Shown: positions 10,163-20,219, counted from the stretch's first letter. The stretch: 64,000 nt of DNA from Clostridium sp. DL-VIII (GCF_000230835.1 NZ_CM001240.1:5726279-5790278), one strand, 5' to 3'. Made by a program: numbers and translations. Notes: a model not told the origin generated them from the sequence alone.

Positions 10163-11164
10163 TTACTTTAAGTTAGCGAAGTATCCTAAAGTTCTGATTA
10201 ATTGGTTAGTGTATGACATTTCGTTATCGTACCAAGAAGATACTTTAACTAATTGTTCTCCATTAACTTCCATAATCTTAGTTTGAGTTGCATCAAATAA
10301 TGAACCGTAGCTGATTCCGATAACGTCAGCAGAAACTATTTCATCTTCAGTGTATCCATAAGATTCAGTAGCAGCAGCTTTCATAACAGCATTAACTTCT
10401 TCTACAGTTACTTTCTTATTTAAAGTACAAACTAATTCAGTTAATGAACCAGTGATTGTTGGAACTCTTTGAGCACCACCATCTAATTTTCCTTTTAAGT
10501 CAGGAATAACTAATCCGATTGCTTTAGCAGCACCAGTTGAGTTAGGAATGATAGAAGCTGCAGCAGCTCTAGCTCTTCTTAAATCACCTTTTTTGTGTGG
10601 AGCATCTAAAGTATTTTGATCGTTAGTGTATGAGTGGATTGTAGTCATGAAACCTTTAGTTAATCCAAAGTTATCATTTAATGCTTTAGCCATTGGAGCT
10701 AAACAGTTAGTAGTACATGAAGCACCTGAAATAACTGTGTCTGATGCCTTTAAGATATCGTGGTTTACATTGTAAACTACTGTTGGTAGATCATTTCCTG
10801 CTGGAGCTGAAATAACAACTTTCTTAGCACCTGCTGTGATATGAGCTGAAGCCTTATCTTTTGATGCGAAGAATCCAGTACATTCAAGAACGATATCTAC
10901 GTTTAATTCTCCCCAAGGTAAGTTTGCTGGGTTAGAATCAGCAACTACTTTGATTTCCTTTCCGTTTACTACGAAAGCTCCTTCTTTAACTTCGATTTCT
11001 CCATCGAATCTTCCTTGAGCTGAATCATATTTGAATAAATGAGCTAACATTTTAGCATCTGTTAAGTCATTGATTGCAACCACATTAAATTCAGGGTTGT
11101 TAATCATTAGTCTTAAAGCTAATCTTCCTATTCTTCCAAAACCATTAATTGCTACGTTTACCAT
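10163..11164 (-). CDS. gap: Glyceraldehyde-3-phosphate dehydrogenase (NAD-dependent type)
   Basis: GapA oxidises glyceraldehyde 3-phosphate to 1,3-bisphosphoglycerate. The Rossmann motif [12 protein letters not shown] is at the N-terminus, the active-site cysteine lies in [15 protein letters not shown], and the C-terminal [16 protein letters not shown] is intact. The length of 333 residues is typical. The start ATG has an AGGAGGTAA site. It follows cggR by 74 bp, the classic Firmicute arrangement in which CggR controls cggR-gap-pgk-tpiA in response to fructose 1,6-bisphosphate. Confidence 0.98.
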   Translation of the reverse strand: MVNVAINGFGRIGRLALRLMINNPEFNVVAINDLTDAKMLAHLFKYDSAQGRFDGEIEVKEGAFVVNGKEIKVVADSNPANLPWGELNVDIVLECTGFFASKDKASAHITAGAKKVVISAPAGNDLPTVVYNVNHDILKASDTVISGASCTTNCLAPMAKALNDNFGLTKGFMTTIHSYTNDQNTLDAPHKKGDLRRARAAAASIIPNSTGAAKAIGLVIPDLKGKLDGGAQRVPTITGSLTELVCTLNKKVTVEEVNAVMKAAATESYGYTEDEIVSADVIGISYGSLFDATQTKIMEVNGEQLVKVSSWYDNEMSYTNQLIRTLGYFANLK

Positions 11165-11238
11165 TACAATTACCTCCTAATAATGCTTTTCTTTTTTTTT
11201 ATAAAAATAAATTTTACAAACTAATTTAATAACTGAAT

Positions 11239-12267
11239 CTAACCTTCAAATGCATTTAATATCCCATTGGCTGCCGCCTCATCTGTTACTAACACACCAT
11301 CGATATCGTTATATTCAGTTGCCATGATGGACTCCACTTTATTTTTCCCACCAGCTACTGCAATATGTGTTCTAATTTTTCTTGCTTCATTAATTTTTAT
11401 TCCAATTGCGGTAGTTTCTGAGATTATTTCTGAGTCCTTGTTAAAATAACATCCAAATGCTTCTCCCACAGCGCCTTTATTTATTAAATTGTCTATTTCC
11501 TGCTGCGGAACTCCTCTTTTTCTAGCCATTTGTACAGCATTACCTATACCATAAATAAGCACATCTGCTTTATGTATGGTATCTATAACTACCTTGACTG
11601 CCTCCTCTTTAAGCAAAGTACCAATTATATCTAAGCTTAAATTTTCTGAGATATGAAGCATTTTATAAGTACCATTTAACTTTTTAGCTAGAGTAGCTGC
11701 TAAAGTATTAGCTTGGGTTTCAACTTTCTTTCCCATGCCACCTCTTGCTGGTACCACTTGTATCTTGGACAAATTTGTTATTTTCGGAAATGCTTCTACA
11801 ACTTCTTTTAATGTACTTCCTCCAGTTAAAGCAATAATAGAATTATTTTCTAAAACATCTTTAACGTAATTTGCACAAGCCTTGCCTAAATCCTTTAATA
11901 CTAAAGGATTTTCTTCCACATCTCCTGGGACTATGATAACCTTCTTTAAATTAAGAAAAGATTCTATCTTCTTCTCAACTTCTGAAAGACCCTTTATCTC
12001 ATGAATAAAATCATTCAATTTATGTATAATTTCTACACCTTCACTTGTAACTGTCATTCCAGAAGTATTTATCTCAATTAATCCTTGATCCTTTAAAAAA
12101 CCTATCTCTGTCCTAACAGTCCTTTCACCGACATTTAACATATCAGCAAGAACTCTTCTTCCTATAGGTTCATTATGACAGATTGTTCTGAGTACGTTAT
12201 ACCTTTTCTCTAATGTATTTACAAGCTCAGGAACTATCTTTTTTTGTAACTCTAATATTTCCTGCAA
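11239..12267 (-). CDS. cggR: Central glycolytic genes regulator CggR
   Basis: CggR is a SorC/DeoR-family repressor. The N-terminal winged helix (RRVLADMLNVGERTVRTEIG) is followed by a sugar-phosphate-binding domain with ALTGGSTLKEVVEAFP, VPARGGMG and GVLVTDEAAANGIL. An ATG at 12300 is in frame, but it lies inside a GGGAC direct repeat resembling the CggR operator. The TTG at 12267 has a GGGGTG ribosome site six bases upstream and gives 342 residues, close to B. subtilis CggR (340). I therefore prefer the TTG. Autoregulation of the cggR-gap-pgk-tpiA unit is expected. Confidence 0.92.
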   Translation of the reverse strand: MQEILELQKKIVPELVNTLEKRYNVLRTICHNEPIGRRVLADMLNVGERTVRTEIGFLKDQGLIEINTSGMTVTSEGVEIIHKLNDFIHEIKGLSEVEKKIESFLNLKKVIIVPGDVEENPLVLKDLGKACANYVKDVLENNSIIALTGGSTLKEVVEAFPKITNLSKIQVVPARGGMGKKVETQANTLAATLAKKLNGTYKMLHISENLSLDIIGTLLKEEAVKVVIDTIHKADVLIYGIGNAVQMARKRGVPQQEIDNLINKGAVGEAFGCYFNKDSEIISETTAIGIKINEARKIRTHIAVAGGKNKVESIMATEYNDIDGVLVTDEAAANGILNAFEG

Positions 12268-12282
12268 CTCAAACACCCCTTT

Positions 12283-12320
12283 GGTCACTACGTGTCCCAT
12301 ATCATTTCTTTATGTCCCAC
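12283..12320 (-). promoter_or_regulatory. Putative CggR operator
   Basis: Two GGGAC boxes (12314-12318 and 12294-12298 on the minus strand) are spaced 20 bp apart, the second followed by ACGTAGTGACC. This resembles the tandem GGGAC-N6-TGTC operator of B. subtilis cggR. AT-rich promoter-like sequence with TATAAT lies just upstream. Confidence 0.6.
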
Positions 12321-12534
12321 ATATATTATTATAAAACACCTTTCAAAAATTTTAAAGTCCTTATTTAAAATTTTTTATAATATTTCAAAAAAAACAAAAA
12401 TACACTAACATAATTAATTATTAGCAAACTTTTTTATAGTTTTCCACAATGATTCCATATTTATCTAATATATATAAAAAATAATACTTATAAATTTTAA
12501 ACCTAGCTTTATAAGAAGTTGAAATTACCAATAT

Positions 12535-12657
12535 ACTCTCTTAATTGTCAAGTTCTAATCCTTTAGTAATTCCTATATGAATCATAAATTTTTATTTATG
12601 ACTTAATACTAAAAACATCTTTTTGCATTGCTCATTAAAACTTGACAAGTAAGAGTT
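12535..12657. repeat. Long imperfect palindrome between rpoN and cggR
   Basis: The arms TTGTCAAGTTCTAAT and ATTAAAACTTGACAAG are separated by about 75 bp with a second hairpin (CATAAA/TTTATG) at the centre. It lies downstream of rpoN and may act as its terminator or be a small repeat element. The remaining DNA of the 12301-12683 gap shows nothing else convincing. Confidence 0.55.
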
Positions 12658-12683
12658 AATTATCTAAATTTCCAAACTATTTA

Positions 12684-14072
12684 TTATAATCTTTTTCTCA
12701 TAGATGAAGATTTAATACCTAACTCTTCTCTATATTTTGCAACTGTTCTTCTCGAAATCTTCATATCTTTATCTGCTAACATAGAACTTATTATCTGATC
12801 TGAAAGCGGCTTGCTACTATTCTCTTCATCTATTATTCTTTTTATTTCATTTTTTACTTTTACTGTTGCCATATCATCATTATTTGATGATAAACCTGTT
12901 GCAAATAGATCTTTTATTTTTATTGTCCCATAGCTTGTTAATATATATTTATCTTTAATTGCTCTGCTTACAGTCGATTCATGAAGGTTAATTTTCTCAG
13001 AAACCTCTTTTAACGTCAAAGGTTTTATCTGCTGTCTGCCAAATTTAAAGAAATCTTTCTGCCTATCAATCAGGCATTCCAGTACTTTATATAATGTACC
13101 TTTCCTTTGCTCTATTGATTTTATTAAAAATATTGCCTTATTAATTTTGTCCTTAACGTAAGTATTTATCTCTGAATCCTTATTATTTTGCAATACATCT
13201 TTATACGTTCTATTTATCATAAGCTTTGGTAAAGCGCTTTCATTCATTATTATAAAAAACTCATCATTTATATTTTTAATTTCAGCATCTGGAATTATAT
13301 AATTCACTTCTTCTCCAGTATAAAATCCCCTTGATGGCTTAGGCTCTAATTTCTTAATCAAGTCTCCATATCTTTGGGCCTCTCTTGGTGATATATTAAG
13401 AGCTCTTCCAACTGCTTCATACTTATTTTCAGCAACATTTTCAAGATGGTTTAGAATCATTTTCTCCATTATATTATCCAAAATATTTAATCTTAAACTC
13501 TGAATGAGCAGGCATTCCTTGATATTTCTAGCTCCTATTCCATAGGGTTCCAAAGATTGAACTATTTTTAAAGCTCTTTCTATAATTTCCTCTGATATAT
13601 TCAGCTCTTGTCCGAGTTCTTCTACTGATATTTCTAAGTATCCTTTATTATCTAATGATTCAACAATGTACTTACATATATTTAACATGTACTGATCTAT
13701 GTCAGCCTCAACTAATTGTTCCTGAAGATATTCTTTTAAGGACATCTTTTTCTCTATGAAATTTAACGGTGAAATTTCTTCGTTTGAATAATTTATTTCT
13801 GATTTATCCTTATAATTATCTGAATACAATTCTTCAACTATTTTTTTATGATCGTAACTATCTTCTATGCTCATTTTTTCAGCATTTTGCACATCATCAT
13901 ATGGAGCTGTTTCTTCATTTATTTCTAAGACTGGATTTTCCGAATATTCAATATCTATATATTCCCTTAAATCATGAAGAGACATTTGCAGTAATTTTAT
14001 AGATTGCTGCATATTTTGCGTTAATATCAATCGTTGTTCCTGGGTCATCTTCATGCCATACTCTATATTCAT
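12684..14072 (-). CDS. rpoN: RNA polymerase sigma-54 factor
   Basis: RpoN directs transcription from -24/-12 promoters that need AAA+ enhancer-binding activators. The Gln/Leu-rich activator region (QEQRLILTQNMQQSIKLLQM) is at residues 11-30. The core-binding region and the helix-turn-helix (KEVSEKINLHESTVSRAIKD) lie in the middle, and the RpoN box ISRRTVAKYREELGI is at the C-terminus. The 462-residue length is normal. Its position upstream of cggR-gap is usual in solvent-producing clostridia. No clear -24/-12 promoter was recognised in the window. Confidence 0.97.
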   Translation of the reverse strand: MNIEYGMKMTQEQRLILTQNMQQSIKLLQMSLHDLREYIDIEYSENPVLEINEETAPYDDVQNAEKMSIEDSYDHKKIVEELYSDNYKDKSEINYSNEEISPLNFIEKKMSLKEYLQEQLVEADIDQYMLNICKYIVESLDNKGYLEISVEELGQELNISEEIIERALKIVQSLEPYGIGARNIKECLLIQSLRLNILDNIMEKMILNHLENVAENKYEAVGRALNISPREAQRYGDLIKKLEPKPSRGFYTGEEVNYIIPDAEIKNINDEFFIIMNESALPKLMINRTYKDVLQNNKDSEINTYVKDKINKAIFLIKSIEQRKGTLYKVLECLIDRQKDFFKFGRQQIKPLTLKEVSEKINLHESTVSRAIKDKYILTSYGTIKIKDLFATGLSSNNDDMATVKVKNEIKRIIDEENSSKPLSDQIISSMLADKDMKISRRTVAKYREELGIKSSSMRKRL

Positions 14073-14277
14073 AAATTTCCTCCTTACAAAAAATTATGTA
14101 TGCGCTAATTAAACGTATTCATAAAAACTATCTTTTTGCTTTAGTTATTAATTCTATCTCTTTTTCTATAGTATACTCTGCATTATCCTGAGATTGCAAG
14201 CATAGTTCAAACCGTTCTATATACATACAATGCCTAAAACGCCTGATTGCTAATAAAAATTATTTTTAATAAAAATA

Positions 14278-14373
14278 AAAACATGCCTCATATACTATAT
14301 ATTAACATTGGTCTTAAATAAATTGTTTAAACCTTATTAAAACCAATGCAATAAAAAATAAAGGCATGTGTTT
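14278..14373 (-). terminator. Nested palindrome, probable terminator of the degV transcript
   Basis: Outer arms ACATGCCT/AGGCATGT enclose inner arms CATTGGT/ACCAATG. It lies immediately downstream of degV, with T-rich sequence on the minus strand after it. The rest of the 14073-14375 gap shows no gene. Confidence 0.55.
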
Positions 14374-14375
14374 CT

Positions 14376-15212
14376 TTATTTAGTTAAAAATACTATTCCG
14401 CAACATCCAGGACCAGAATGAACACATACAACCGATCCAACTGGACATTCAATAAATTTCACATTATTGTTTTCCATATATTCTTTAAGAGCTTCTTTAA
14501 CTTCAAGATTATTTACATCAATTAATATAACTGGTACCTCATCATCTAACTCCGCACTTTCAAGATCATTTATAATCTTTTTAATTGCTTTCTTATTTCC
14601 CCTGATCTTATCTTTTACTGACATAATACCATCTTTTATTTCGAGTATAAGCTTTATTCCAAGCATTCCTCCAACTATACCAGCAGTTTTAGAAATTCTA
14701 CCGCCTCTTACAAGGTATTCTAAAGATTCAAAGTAAACTGAAAGCTTTATATTATTTTTAATTACATTTAATTCTTCTTCTAGCTGTGCAATATTATATC
14801 CCTTTTCTCTAAGTTTAGCTGCTTTTAAGACTAATATTCCTAATGCTGCTGTAACATTTTGAGAATCAATTACAACTATATTATCACTTTCTAGTGTTTC
14901 TTTTGCAATACATGCTGATTGATACGTTCCACTCATTACAGAAGACATATGAATTGATATAATTTTATACCCTTCCCCTAAATATTTCTCATATATCTCA
15001 ATGAACCTATTAGGGGTAACTTGTGCTGTTGTTGGAAGCACATTGTCTCTTTCTATTTTTTCAAATACTTCATTAGTATTTATTTCAACTCCATCTTGAT
15101 AGCTATTTTCGCCAAAGTTTATTAATAATGGTAAAACCTCTATCTCATACTTTTCGTATATATCCTTGGATAAATCAGCAGTGCTATCTGTTATGATTTT
15201 TATCTTTTCCAT
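14376..15212 (-). CDS. DegV family fatty-acid-binding protein
   Basis: This 278-residue protein starts with KIKIITDSTADLSKDIYEKY, the DegV signature. It continues with DGVEINTNEVFEKIE, SSVMSGTYQSACIAKE, VIDSQNVTAALG and EYLVRGGRISKTAG. DegV proteins bind a long-chain fatty acid between two domains. In Gram-positives they (FakB) present fatty acids to the FakA kinase for phospholipid synthesis. Here it follows trmL by 20 bp, probably cotranscribed. No fakA is nearby, so whether it is a FakB is not shown by context. Confidence 0.9.
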   Translation of the reverse strand: MEKIKIITDSTADLSKDIYEKYEIEVLPLLINFGENSYQDGVEINTNEVFEKIERDNVLPTTAQVTPNRFIEIYEKYLGEGYKIISIHMSSVMSGTYQSACIAKETLESDNIVVIDSQNVTAALGILVLKAAKLREKGYNIAQLEEELNVIKNNIKLSVYFESLEYLVRGGRISKTAGIVGGMLGIKLILEIKDGIMSVKDKIRGNKKAIKKIINDLESAELDDEVPVILIDVNNLEVKEALKEYMENNNVKFIECPVGSVVCVHSGPGCCGIVFLTK

Positions 15213-15232
15213 ATATCTTCATTCCTCTTCAC

Positions 15233-15694
15233 TTATTTCATATTAGGAAATCCTATTTGTCTTAATGCTTCATAAGCTACAATAGCCACTGTATTAGATA
15301 AATTTAAACTTCTAGTACTTGATTTTATCATTGGAATTCTAAAACCAATATGCTTCTCATGTACCTCTTGCGGTACTCCGCTAGTTTCTCTTCCAAACAT
15401 TATAAAATCTCCTTCTTTAAAGGAAATTTCATCAAAGTGAGTTTCTCCATGAGTAGTTGATAAATATATTTTTTTGTCTCCATATTTATTCATGAAATCC
15501 TCATAGCTCTCATGAATTTCTAAATCTAGATCTTTCCAATAATCTAATCCTGCTCTCTTAACTTGCTTTTCATTTATGTCAAATCCTAATGGCTTTATTA
15601 AATGAAGCTTACTACCTGTAAGAACGCAAGTTCTAGCAATATTTCCTGTGTTTTGAGGTATTTCTGGTTGATATAACACTATATTTAAATTCAA
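15233..15694 (-). CDS. trmL: tRNA (cytidine(34)-2'-O)-methyltransferase TrmL
   Basis: This 153-residue SPOUT-fold enzyme 2'-O-methylates the wobble base of tRNA-Leu isoacceptors using S-adenosylmethionine. The N-terminal VLYQPEIPQNTGNIARTC and the C-terminal knot motifs FGRETSGVP, FRIPMIKSSTRSLNLSNTVA and the EALRQ end match TrmL/YibK. The start is a TTG with an AAGGTGG ribosome site. It is the first gene of a probable trmL-degV unit. Confidence 0.93.
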   Translation of the reverse strand: MNLNIVLYQPEIPQNTGNIARTCVLTGSKLHLIKPLGFDINEKQVKRAGLDYWKDLDLEIHESYEDFMNKYGDKKIYLSTTHGETHFDEISFKEGDFIMFGRETSGVPQEVHEKHIGFRIPMIKSSTRSLNLSNTVAIVAYEALRQIGFPNMK

Positions 15695-15845
15695 AATTCC
15701 ACCTTCTCCTATTCAAGTGCAAAGAATTAGTCTATTCTTTCTATTTCAAAATTATACTATATGGTTCATAACAAGTCAAAAGTATTCCCTGCATAATTAT
15801 GGAAGGCCAATTAAACTCATATACTTTATAGAACATTATCAAAAA

Positions 15846-15904
15846 TTAATTTTATTATGGTGAATAGAATTCTATTATCAATATATTCACCACGATAAAA
15901 TTAA
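15846..15904. repeat. Inverted repeat in the trmL / vanW-like spacer
   Basis: Arms AATTTTATTATGGTGAAT and ATTCACCACGATAAAATT enclose about 19 bp. A second inverted repeat (ATAGACATACGT, 15984-16036) follows directly downstream of the VanW-like gene and could be its terminator. No gene is seen in 15695-16067. Confidence 0.5.
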
Positions 15905-16067
15905 TTGACAATATATAATAAATTAACCGCTTTCTAAAACTTAAGTTAATCCTTTTTATTCAGTATCTAACTTTTTACAAAGTTATAGACATACGTCTTT
16001 AAATATACTAAATTCATACAAAAAACATATGTCTATAATTTATATAAATATCAAATTAAATATACTA

Positions 16068-17519
16068 CTATTCCGATGGAGAGGTTACTACTGCCGTTCC
16101 TACACTAACATCTGATTTCATTCCTCTTTTTACAATTACATCGACACTTGCATAAGTATCTGTAGATATGAGTTCTCTATTTATTTCAACTCCATTCTCA
16201 TAAGTAACCTGATATGATTTTGTTCTATAACCAGTCATTCCACCTCCTTCATTTACTTCTTTACCTTCTGGTAAACTACTGTCAGGTACAACTTTAGTTT
16301 GTGGAGGTATAGTTTCAAGAACTTCACTTACCATTTCATATGTCTTTCCATTTAACGCGCTTGGATCTCCGTACACATTATAAGTTAAAGCCTTACCTCT
16401 AGTAATTCCTTGAATATAAATTGGAAAATCATACGTGTTCTTGAACTTATAATCTAAATACCCATAAGCAACTGTTGCATCAAGTCCTGGCTCTGTATAG
16501 CCTACTGCCATTGAGTGATTTGTTCTTTCAACAGATCTCAAATTAGCTTTCATTACTGCCCTATAAAGAGTTGTTGATACTTGGCATATTCCTCCACCAA
16601 TTCCTGGTTCAATTTTATTTCCTACAAATGTTCCTGCCTCTTGATACCCTCTTTCAGTTGTTCTTTGCCCTACAGTTCCATTAAAACTAAAAACTTCTCC
16701 AGGCATAACTACGGTTCCATTTAATGTAGCGGTTGCTATCTCTATATTTTTGCATCTTCCTAGGGGGGATGTAGCATAACTTGTTGAGAAAGTTCCCATT
16801 AAGCCTTTTATCTTAGCTAAATCTTCTTTAGTTACCCTTGGCTTTGTTTTTTCTACCTCAACAGTAATATTAGTCTCTGGATTAATTTCACCATCAATAC
16901 TTCCTCTTAATTTTTTATCCAATGCTTCCAAATTTACAGTTACTCCGTCTTGTTCTGGATTAACTGTTATACTGCTGCCATTAATACTTAGAGTCGCATC
17001 CTTAGCTGCTTGAGCCGTATCGCTTTGTATCTTCTTTTCATATGCCTTAAGTTTTTCTTCGTCATAAGAAAAATTTAAAGGAATTTTATTTTTTGTATTA
17101 TTATTACCTTTTATAGTTATAAATTTTTTTAAAGTCCCTCCAACTTTCCCAGCCCTATAAGCTTGTTCAATAGTTTCATCTATGTTATATTTAGGCGAAA
17201 TATCTGAATAAATAAGTTCATATTGCTTGTCCCCTATTGCTATGAATACTTTTTTATTTGGTATAACAGTTTCAAAAGTTTCAACAAGTTTATTCTTTGC
17301 CTCCTCTTTTGTCATGCCGCCAATATCTACTCCTTGTACAGTTATTCCTGGATATATTTTATTCTCCCAAGCTCTAACCGTATTTTTTATTGATATGGAA
17401 TATACAGCTGATGTAGCAGCTCCGACTACTATAAATGCTATAATTACCATAGCTATTTTTATTAATGCATTAGCTGCTATTTGGGAATATTTTGTTCTCC
17501 TATTTTTAATTTTTCCCAC
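16068..17519 (-). CDS. VanW-like cell envelope protein (YoaR-type)
   Basis: The 483-residue protein has one N-terminal membrane anchor (about 15-45), then peptidoglycan-binding-4-type segments (VQGVDIGGMTKEEAKNKLVE). The VanW domain (ATLNGTVVMPGEVFSFNGTV, GGGICQVSTTLYRAVMKANL, ERTNHSMAVGYTEPGLDATV) and a C-terminal G5-like region follow. The start is a GTG with an AGGAG site eight bases upstream. VanW occurs in some vanB clusters but has no proven role in resistance. No vanHAX genes are present here, so this is probably a housekeeping envelope protein. Confidence 0.88.
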   Translation of the reverse strand: MGKIKNRRTKYSQIAANALIKIAMVIIAFIVVGAATSAVYSISIKNTVRAWENKIYPGITVQGVDIGGMTKEEAKNKLVETFETVIPNKKVFIAIGDKQYELIYSDISPKYNIDETIEQAYRAGKVGGTLKKFITIKGNNNTKNKIPLNFSYDEEKLKAYEKKIQSDTAQAAKDATLSINGSSITVNPEQDGVTVNLEALDKKLRGSIDGEINPETNITVEVEKTKPRVTKEDLAKIKGLMGTFSTSYATSPLGRCKNIEIATATLNGTVVMPGEVFSFNGTVGQRTTERGYQEAGTFVGNKIEPGIGGGICQVSTTLYRAVMKANLRSVERTNHSMAVGYTEPGLDATVAYGYLDYKFKNTYDFPIYIQGITRGKALTYNVYGDPSALNGKTYEMVSEVLETIPPQTKVVPDSSLPEGKEVNEGGGMTGYRTKSYQVTYENGVEINRELISTDTYASVDVIVKRGMKSDVSVGTAVVTSPSE

Positions 17520-17698
17520 TCATTATTCTCCTTTCCAGGAAATCGCTCTCACATACTATTTATCATAGTGATTAAGTACGTTATTGATCATAATTTACAT
17601 TAATATTAATTTGTAATTAATATTGCCTTATATCATACTCCATCTTTATATATACTAATTACATATATATAAGCTTGAAATATGATATGAATCTTATT

Positions 17699-18640
17699 TT
17701 ATAAATTTACCTTCGCTCTTGTTTTTGATGTTTCTCCATCATAATCAAATGCTTCAATTGCTACTTCAACAGGCGCATTTTTTTGCACATTTATTTTATT
17801 CCCAGGTATTACATAGCTTGTAGCATTTTCATCAACAGTTCCTACCCACTCTCTATTTACAAAGAGATTATAGCCTAGTAAATCTACATCACTATTTCTA
17901 TTCCACGAAACATTTATGTTTCCACCTTGAAATCTTGCTTGTAGTCCTGTAACAACTCGAGGCTGAGTTAATAAATCTACACTGTTAGGACCCCAATTTG
18001 CATCTACAGGATTTCCAACTCCTTGAACAGTTTGACTTTCGCTGTATTGCCATATTCTCCACCTAGTCCATCCTCCAACATTAGGTGGAAATTTAGGATT
18101 AATAGGAATACTTGTATACATTGCAATCCACAGTGGCATATTCTTTAAAGGATAGCCACGGCCAGGAACATTAAAATTATTATAAAGCTCTATAAAGTTT
18201 GTTCCTGTATAAATCATAAGTCTTCTTCTAGTATTTTTTTCAAATCTTTTTCTAAATCTGTCAATCCAATCAATTAACGTTTTTGTACTTATTGACTTAT
18301 CTAATGGTGCCTCAACATCTATTACAGGAAATAAATCTCCATAATCTTTATTTCCAAATCCCTGCTGCAATGTATTTATAAAGTCATCACATTGCCTATC
18401 TGCATCTGTTAAGTCATAAGATGGTAGTGAAAAATGATATGCACCAACTGGAATTCCATAATTTCTACTATTTTTTGCATAGTCAACAAATTTTCTATCA
18501 GCTCTAAATCTTCCAGTTGCTGATCCTGAAGCTCTAAGATATAAAAAATCTATTCTGCTTGCTAAAACATCAAATTGGACAGTTGTAGTATATTCATTTA
18601 TGTCTATCCCAAAACGACTATTAGGATTTTTATCTTGCAT
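17699..18640 (-). CDS. GH25 lysozyme-like muramidase with C-terminal fibronectin-type domain
   Basis: The first 210 residues form a glycoside hydrolase 25 barrel: RFGIDINEYTTTVQFDVLAS at the start and the acidic active-site segment FPVIDVEAPLD. The last 90 residues (VTGLQARFQGGNINVSWNR and following) look like a fibronectin type III fold. GH25 enzymes cut the glycan strand of peptidoglycan. There is no signal peptide, as in phage endolysins and spore or mother-cell lysins. No holin or phage gene adjoins it. It lies between the VanW-like gene and the histidine kinase on the same strand. Confidence 0.88.
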   Translation of the reverse strand: MQDKNPNSRFGIDINEYTTTVQFDVLASRIDFLYLRASGSATGRFRADRKFVDYAKNSRNYGIPVGAYHFSLPSYDLTDADRQCDDFINTLQQGFGNKDYGDLFPVIDVEAPLDKSISTKTLIDWIDRFRKRFEKNTRRRLMIYTGTNFIELYNNFNVPGRGYPLKNMPLWIAMYTSIPINPKFPPNVGGWTRWRIWQYSESQTVQGVGNPVDANWGPNSVDLLTQPRVVTGLQARFQGGNINVSWNRNSDVDLLGYNLFVNREWVGTVDENATSYVIPGNKINVQKNAPVEVAIEAFDYDGETSKTRAKVNL

Positions 18641-18696
18641 ATTTCCTCCAAAATATAAAATACTTCATTAATATAAATATTAATTTTACTAAAAAA

Positions 18697-18727
18697 AAGT
18701 ACCTATAATTAATAATTAATTATAGGT
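18697..18727 (-). terminator. Terminator of the two-component operon
   Basis: The hairpin CCTATAATTAA/TTAATTATAGG overlaps the histidine kinase stop codon and is followed by TACTTTTTTTTA on the minus strand. Confidence 0.75.
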
Positions 18728-20219
18728 TTAATTGCACATAAAAACTTATATTATCTCCTATTGATTGAGCCCATATCTTTCCTTCATGTAATTCTACTAT
18801 ATTCTTAGAAATTGCAAGTCCAAGACCTGATCCACCTGTATTACTATTTCTTGATTCATCCAATCTATAAAATCTATCAAATAACTTATCCGTTTTTTCC
18901 TTAGTAAGATGATCTCCTTTATTTCTAAATACAACAATTGCAGTATTATCATGTTCATATAGACCAACAAATATTTCTCCAGGCTTATACGAATATTTTA
19001 TAGCATTAGTAATTAAATTCTCAAACACCCTGAGCATTTTCATTGTATCTATTAAGACAAATATCCTATCTGATTCAAATTTCTTATATATAGTCAAATT
19101 ATTTTCCTCAACTAATGGTGTTAGTTCCTCAATTAATTGTGATAAAAACTCTGCCAGATTAACTTTAGTCTTTGTTAAGGTAACTCCATTATTGTTTAAT
19201 TTAGTATAATCAAATAAATCTTCTATTAATAATTTTAATCTTTCTGCCTTACTAAAAGCTATATTTAAATACTCTTTCATCTCATCATCATCTTTATATC
19301 TTCCTTGAATTACAAGTCCCATATATCCCATTACAGAAGTTAATGGTGTTCGTAAATCATGAGAAACATTAGTTATTAAATCAGCTTTGGTTTTTTCTGC
19401 ATCCCGTTCAGCATTAATTTTTTCTCCAATTTCCTTGGCCATAAGATTTATATTATATGCTATATTTTTAATCTCATCTGTACCTTTTTCTTCTATTCTA
19501 TAATTTAAATTTCCGCTTGCTATTATTTTAAGGCCAATTGCAATTTCATCTAAATATTTCATTTTCTTATTTGTTATAATAACAAAAGATACTACAAATA
19601 CAATAACTGCTAAAATTAATGCTAAAGATGAATTTGATGTATTAAATGTGGTGTACGTTATAGTGGCTTCTGGAATTTTAGAATATATTAAATACCTTCT
19701 TTCACCATCAATCTTTAGCGGCATTATGTACGTTTTTTCTCGCACCTCCTCGTTCTTTTCATAATTTACATTCGTCATTGCACCTTGTAAAGCGCTGTAT
19801 ATATCTATATTTTCTTCAACTACATTTTTAGTTTTGTATAATATTTTTCCATCTAAATCAGTTATATAACTTTTATCTCCACTATCCACATTGTTTAAAA
19901 TGTCATTAATTTTATCTCCTGAAATTGGGCTTTTTTCTGCTTCTAATTGCTTAGCTAAATTATTAGCATTTCTTTCTATAGAATCATAATCATATGTTAT
20001 CTTAGGCTCTGTGTATTGTTTTGATAGCATATTGTTTGTAAAACTATAAAAAATAAATGCTATAAAAAAACATACTCCTATTACTGCCATAAGTTCAAAT
20101 CTAATATTTTTTTCAATTCGCTCTTTTACAACGCTTAATATTTTCTCAATTCGCTTTATTAATTTTGAATTACGTTTATTGTGCATATTTATGCTTCTTT
20201 CAGATTTACTACTTTTCAA
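18720..20219 (-). CDS. Sensor histidine kinase (VanS-like class)
   Basis: This membrane kinase has two transmembrane segments (about 42-62 and 195-215) flanking an extracellular sensor domain. A HAMP linker, the phospho-acceptor box NVSHDLRTPLTSVMGYMG and the ATPase motifs NLITNAIKYS and NTGGSGLGLAISKNIVELHE follow. It overlaps the response regulator gene by 11 bp, so the two are translationally coupled. The frame opens with a TTG at 20219. An ATG at 20186 (MHNKRNSKL) with a weak GAAAGAAG site is an alternative. The signal is unknown. The neighbouring envelope genes make cell-wall stress plausible. Confidence 0.93.
   Translation of the reverse strand: MKSSKSERSINMHNKRNSKLIKRIEKILSVVKERIEKNIRFELMAVIGVCFFIAFIFYSFTNNMLSKQYTEPKITYDYDSIERNANNLAKQLEAEKSPISGDKINDILNNVDSGDKSYITDLDGKILYKTKNVVEENIDIYSALQGAMTNVNYEKNEEVREKTYIMPLKIDGERRYLIYSKIPEATITYTTFNTSNSSLALILAVIVFVVSFVIITNKKMKYLDEIAIGLKIIASGNLNYRIEEKGTDEIKNIAYNINLMAKEIGEKINAERDAEKTKADLITNVSHDLRTPLTSVMGYMGLVIQGRYKDDDEMKEYLNIAFSKAERLKLLIEDLFDYTKLNNNGVTLTKTKVNLAEFLSQLIEELTPLVEENNLTIYKKFESDRIFVLIDTMKMLRVFENLITNAIKYSYKPGEIFVGLYEHDNTAIVVFRNKGDHLTKEKTDKLFDRFYRLDESRNSNTGGSGLGLAISKNIVELHEGKIWAQSIGDNISFYVQLNL

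Noticed and set aside
17699..18640. A prophage remnant marked by the GH25 lysozyme
   Set aside because: No holin, tail, capsid or integrase genes are nearby, and GH25 enzymes with extra domains occur as ordinary clostridial proteins.
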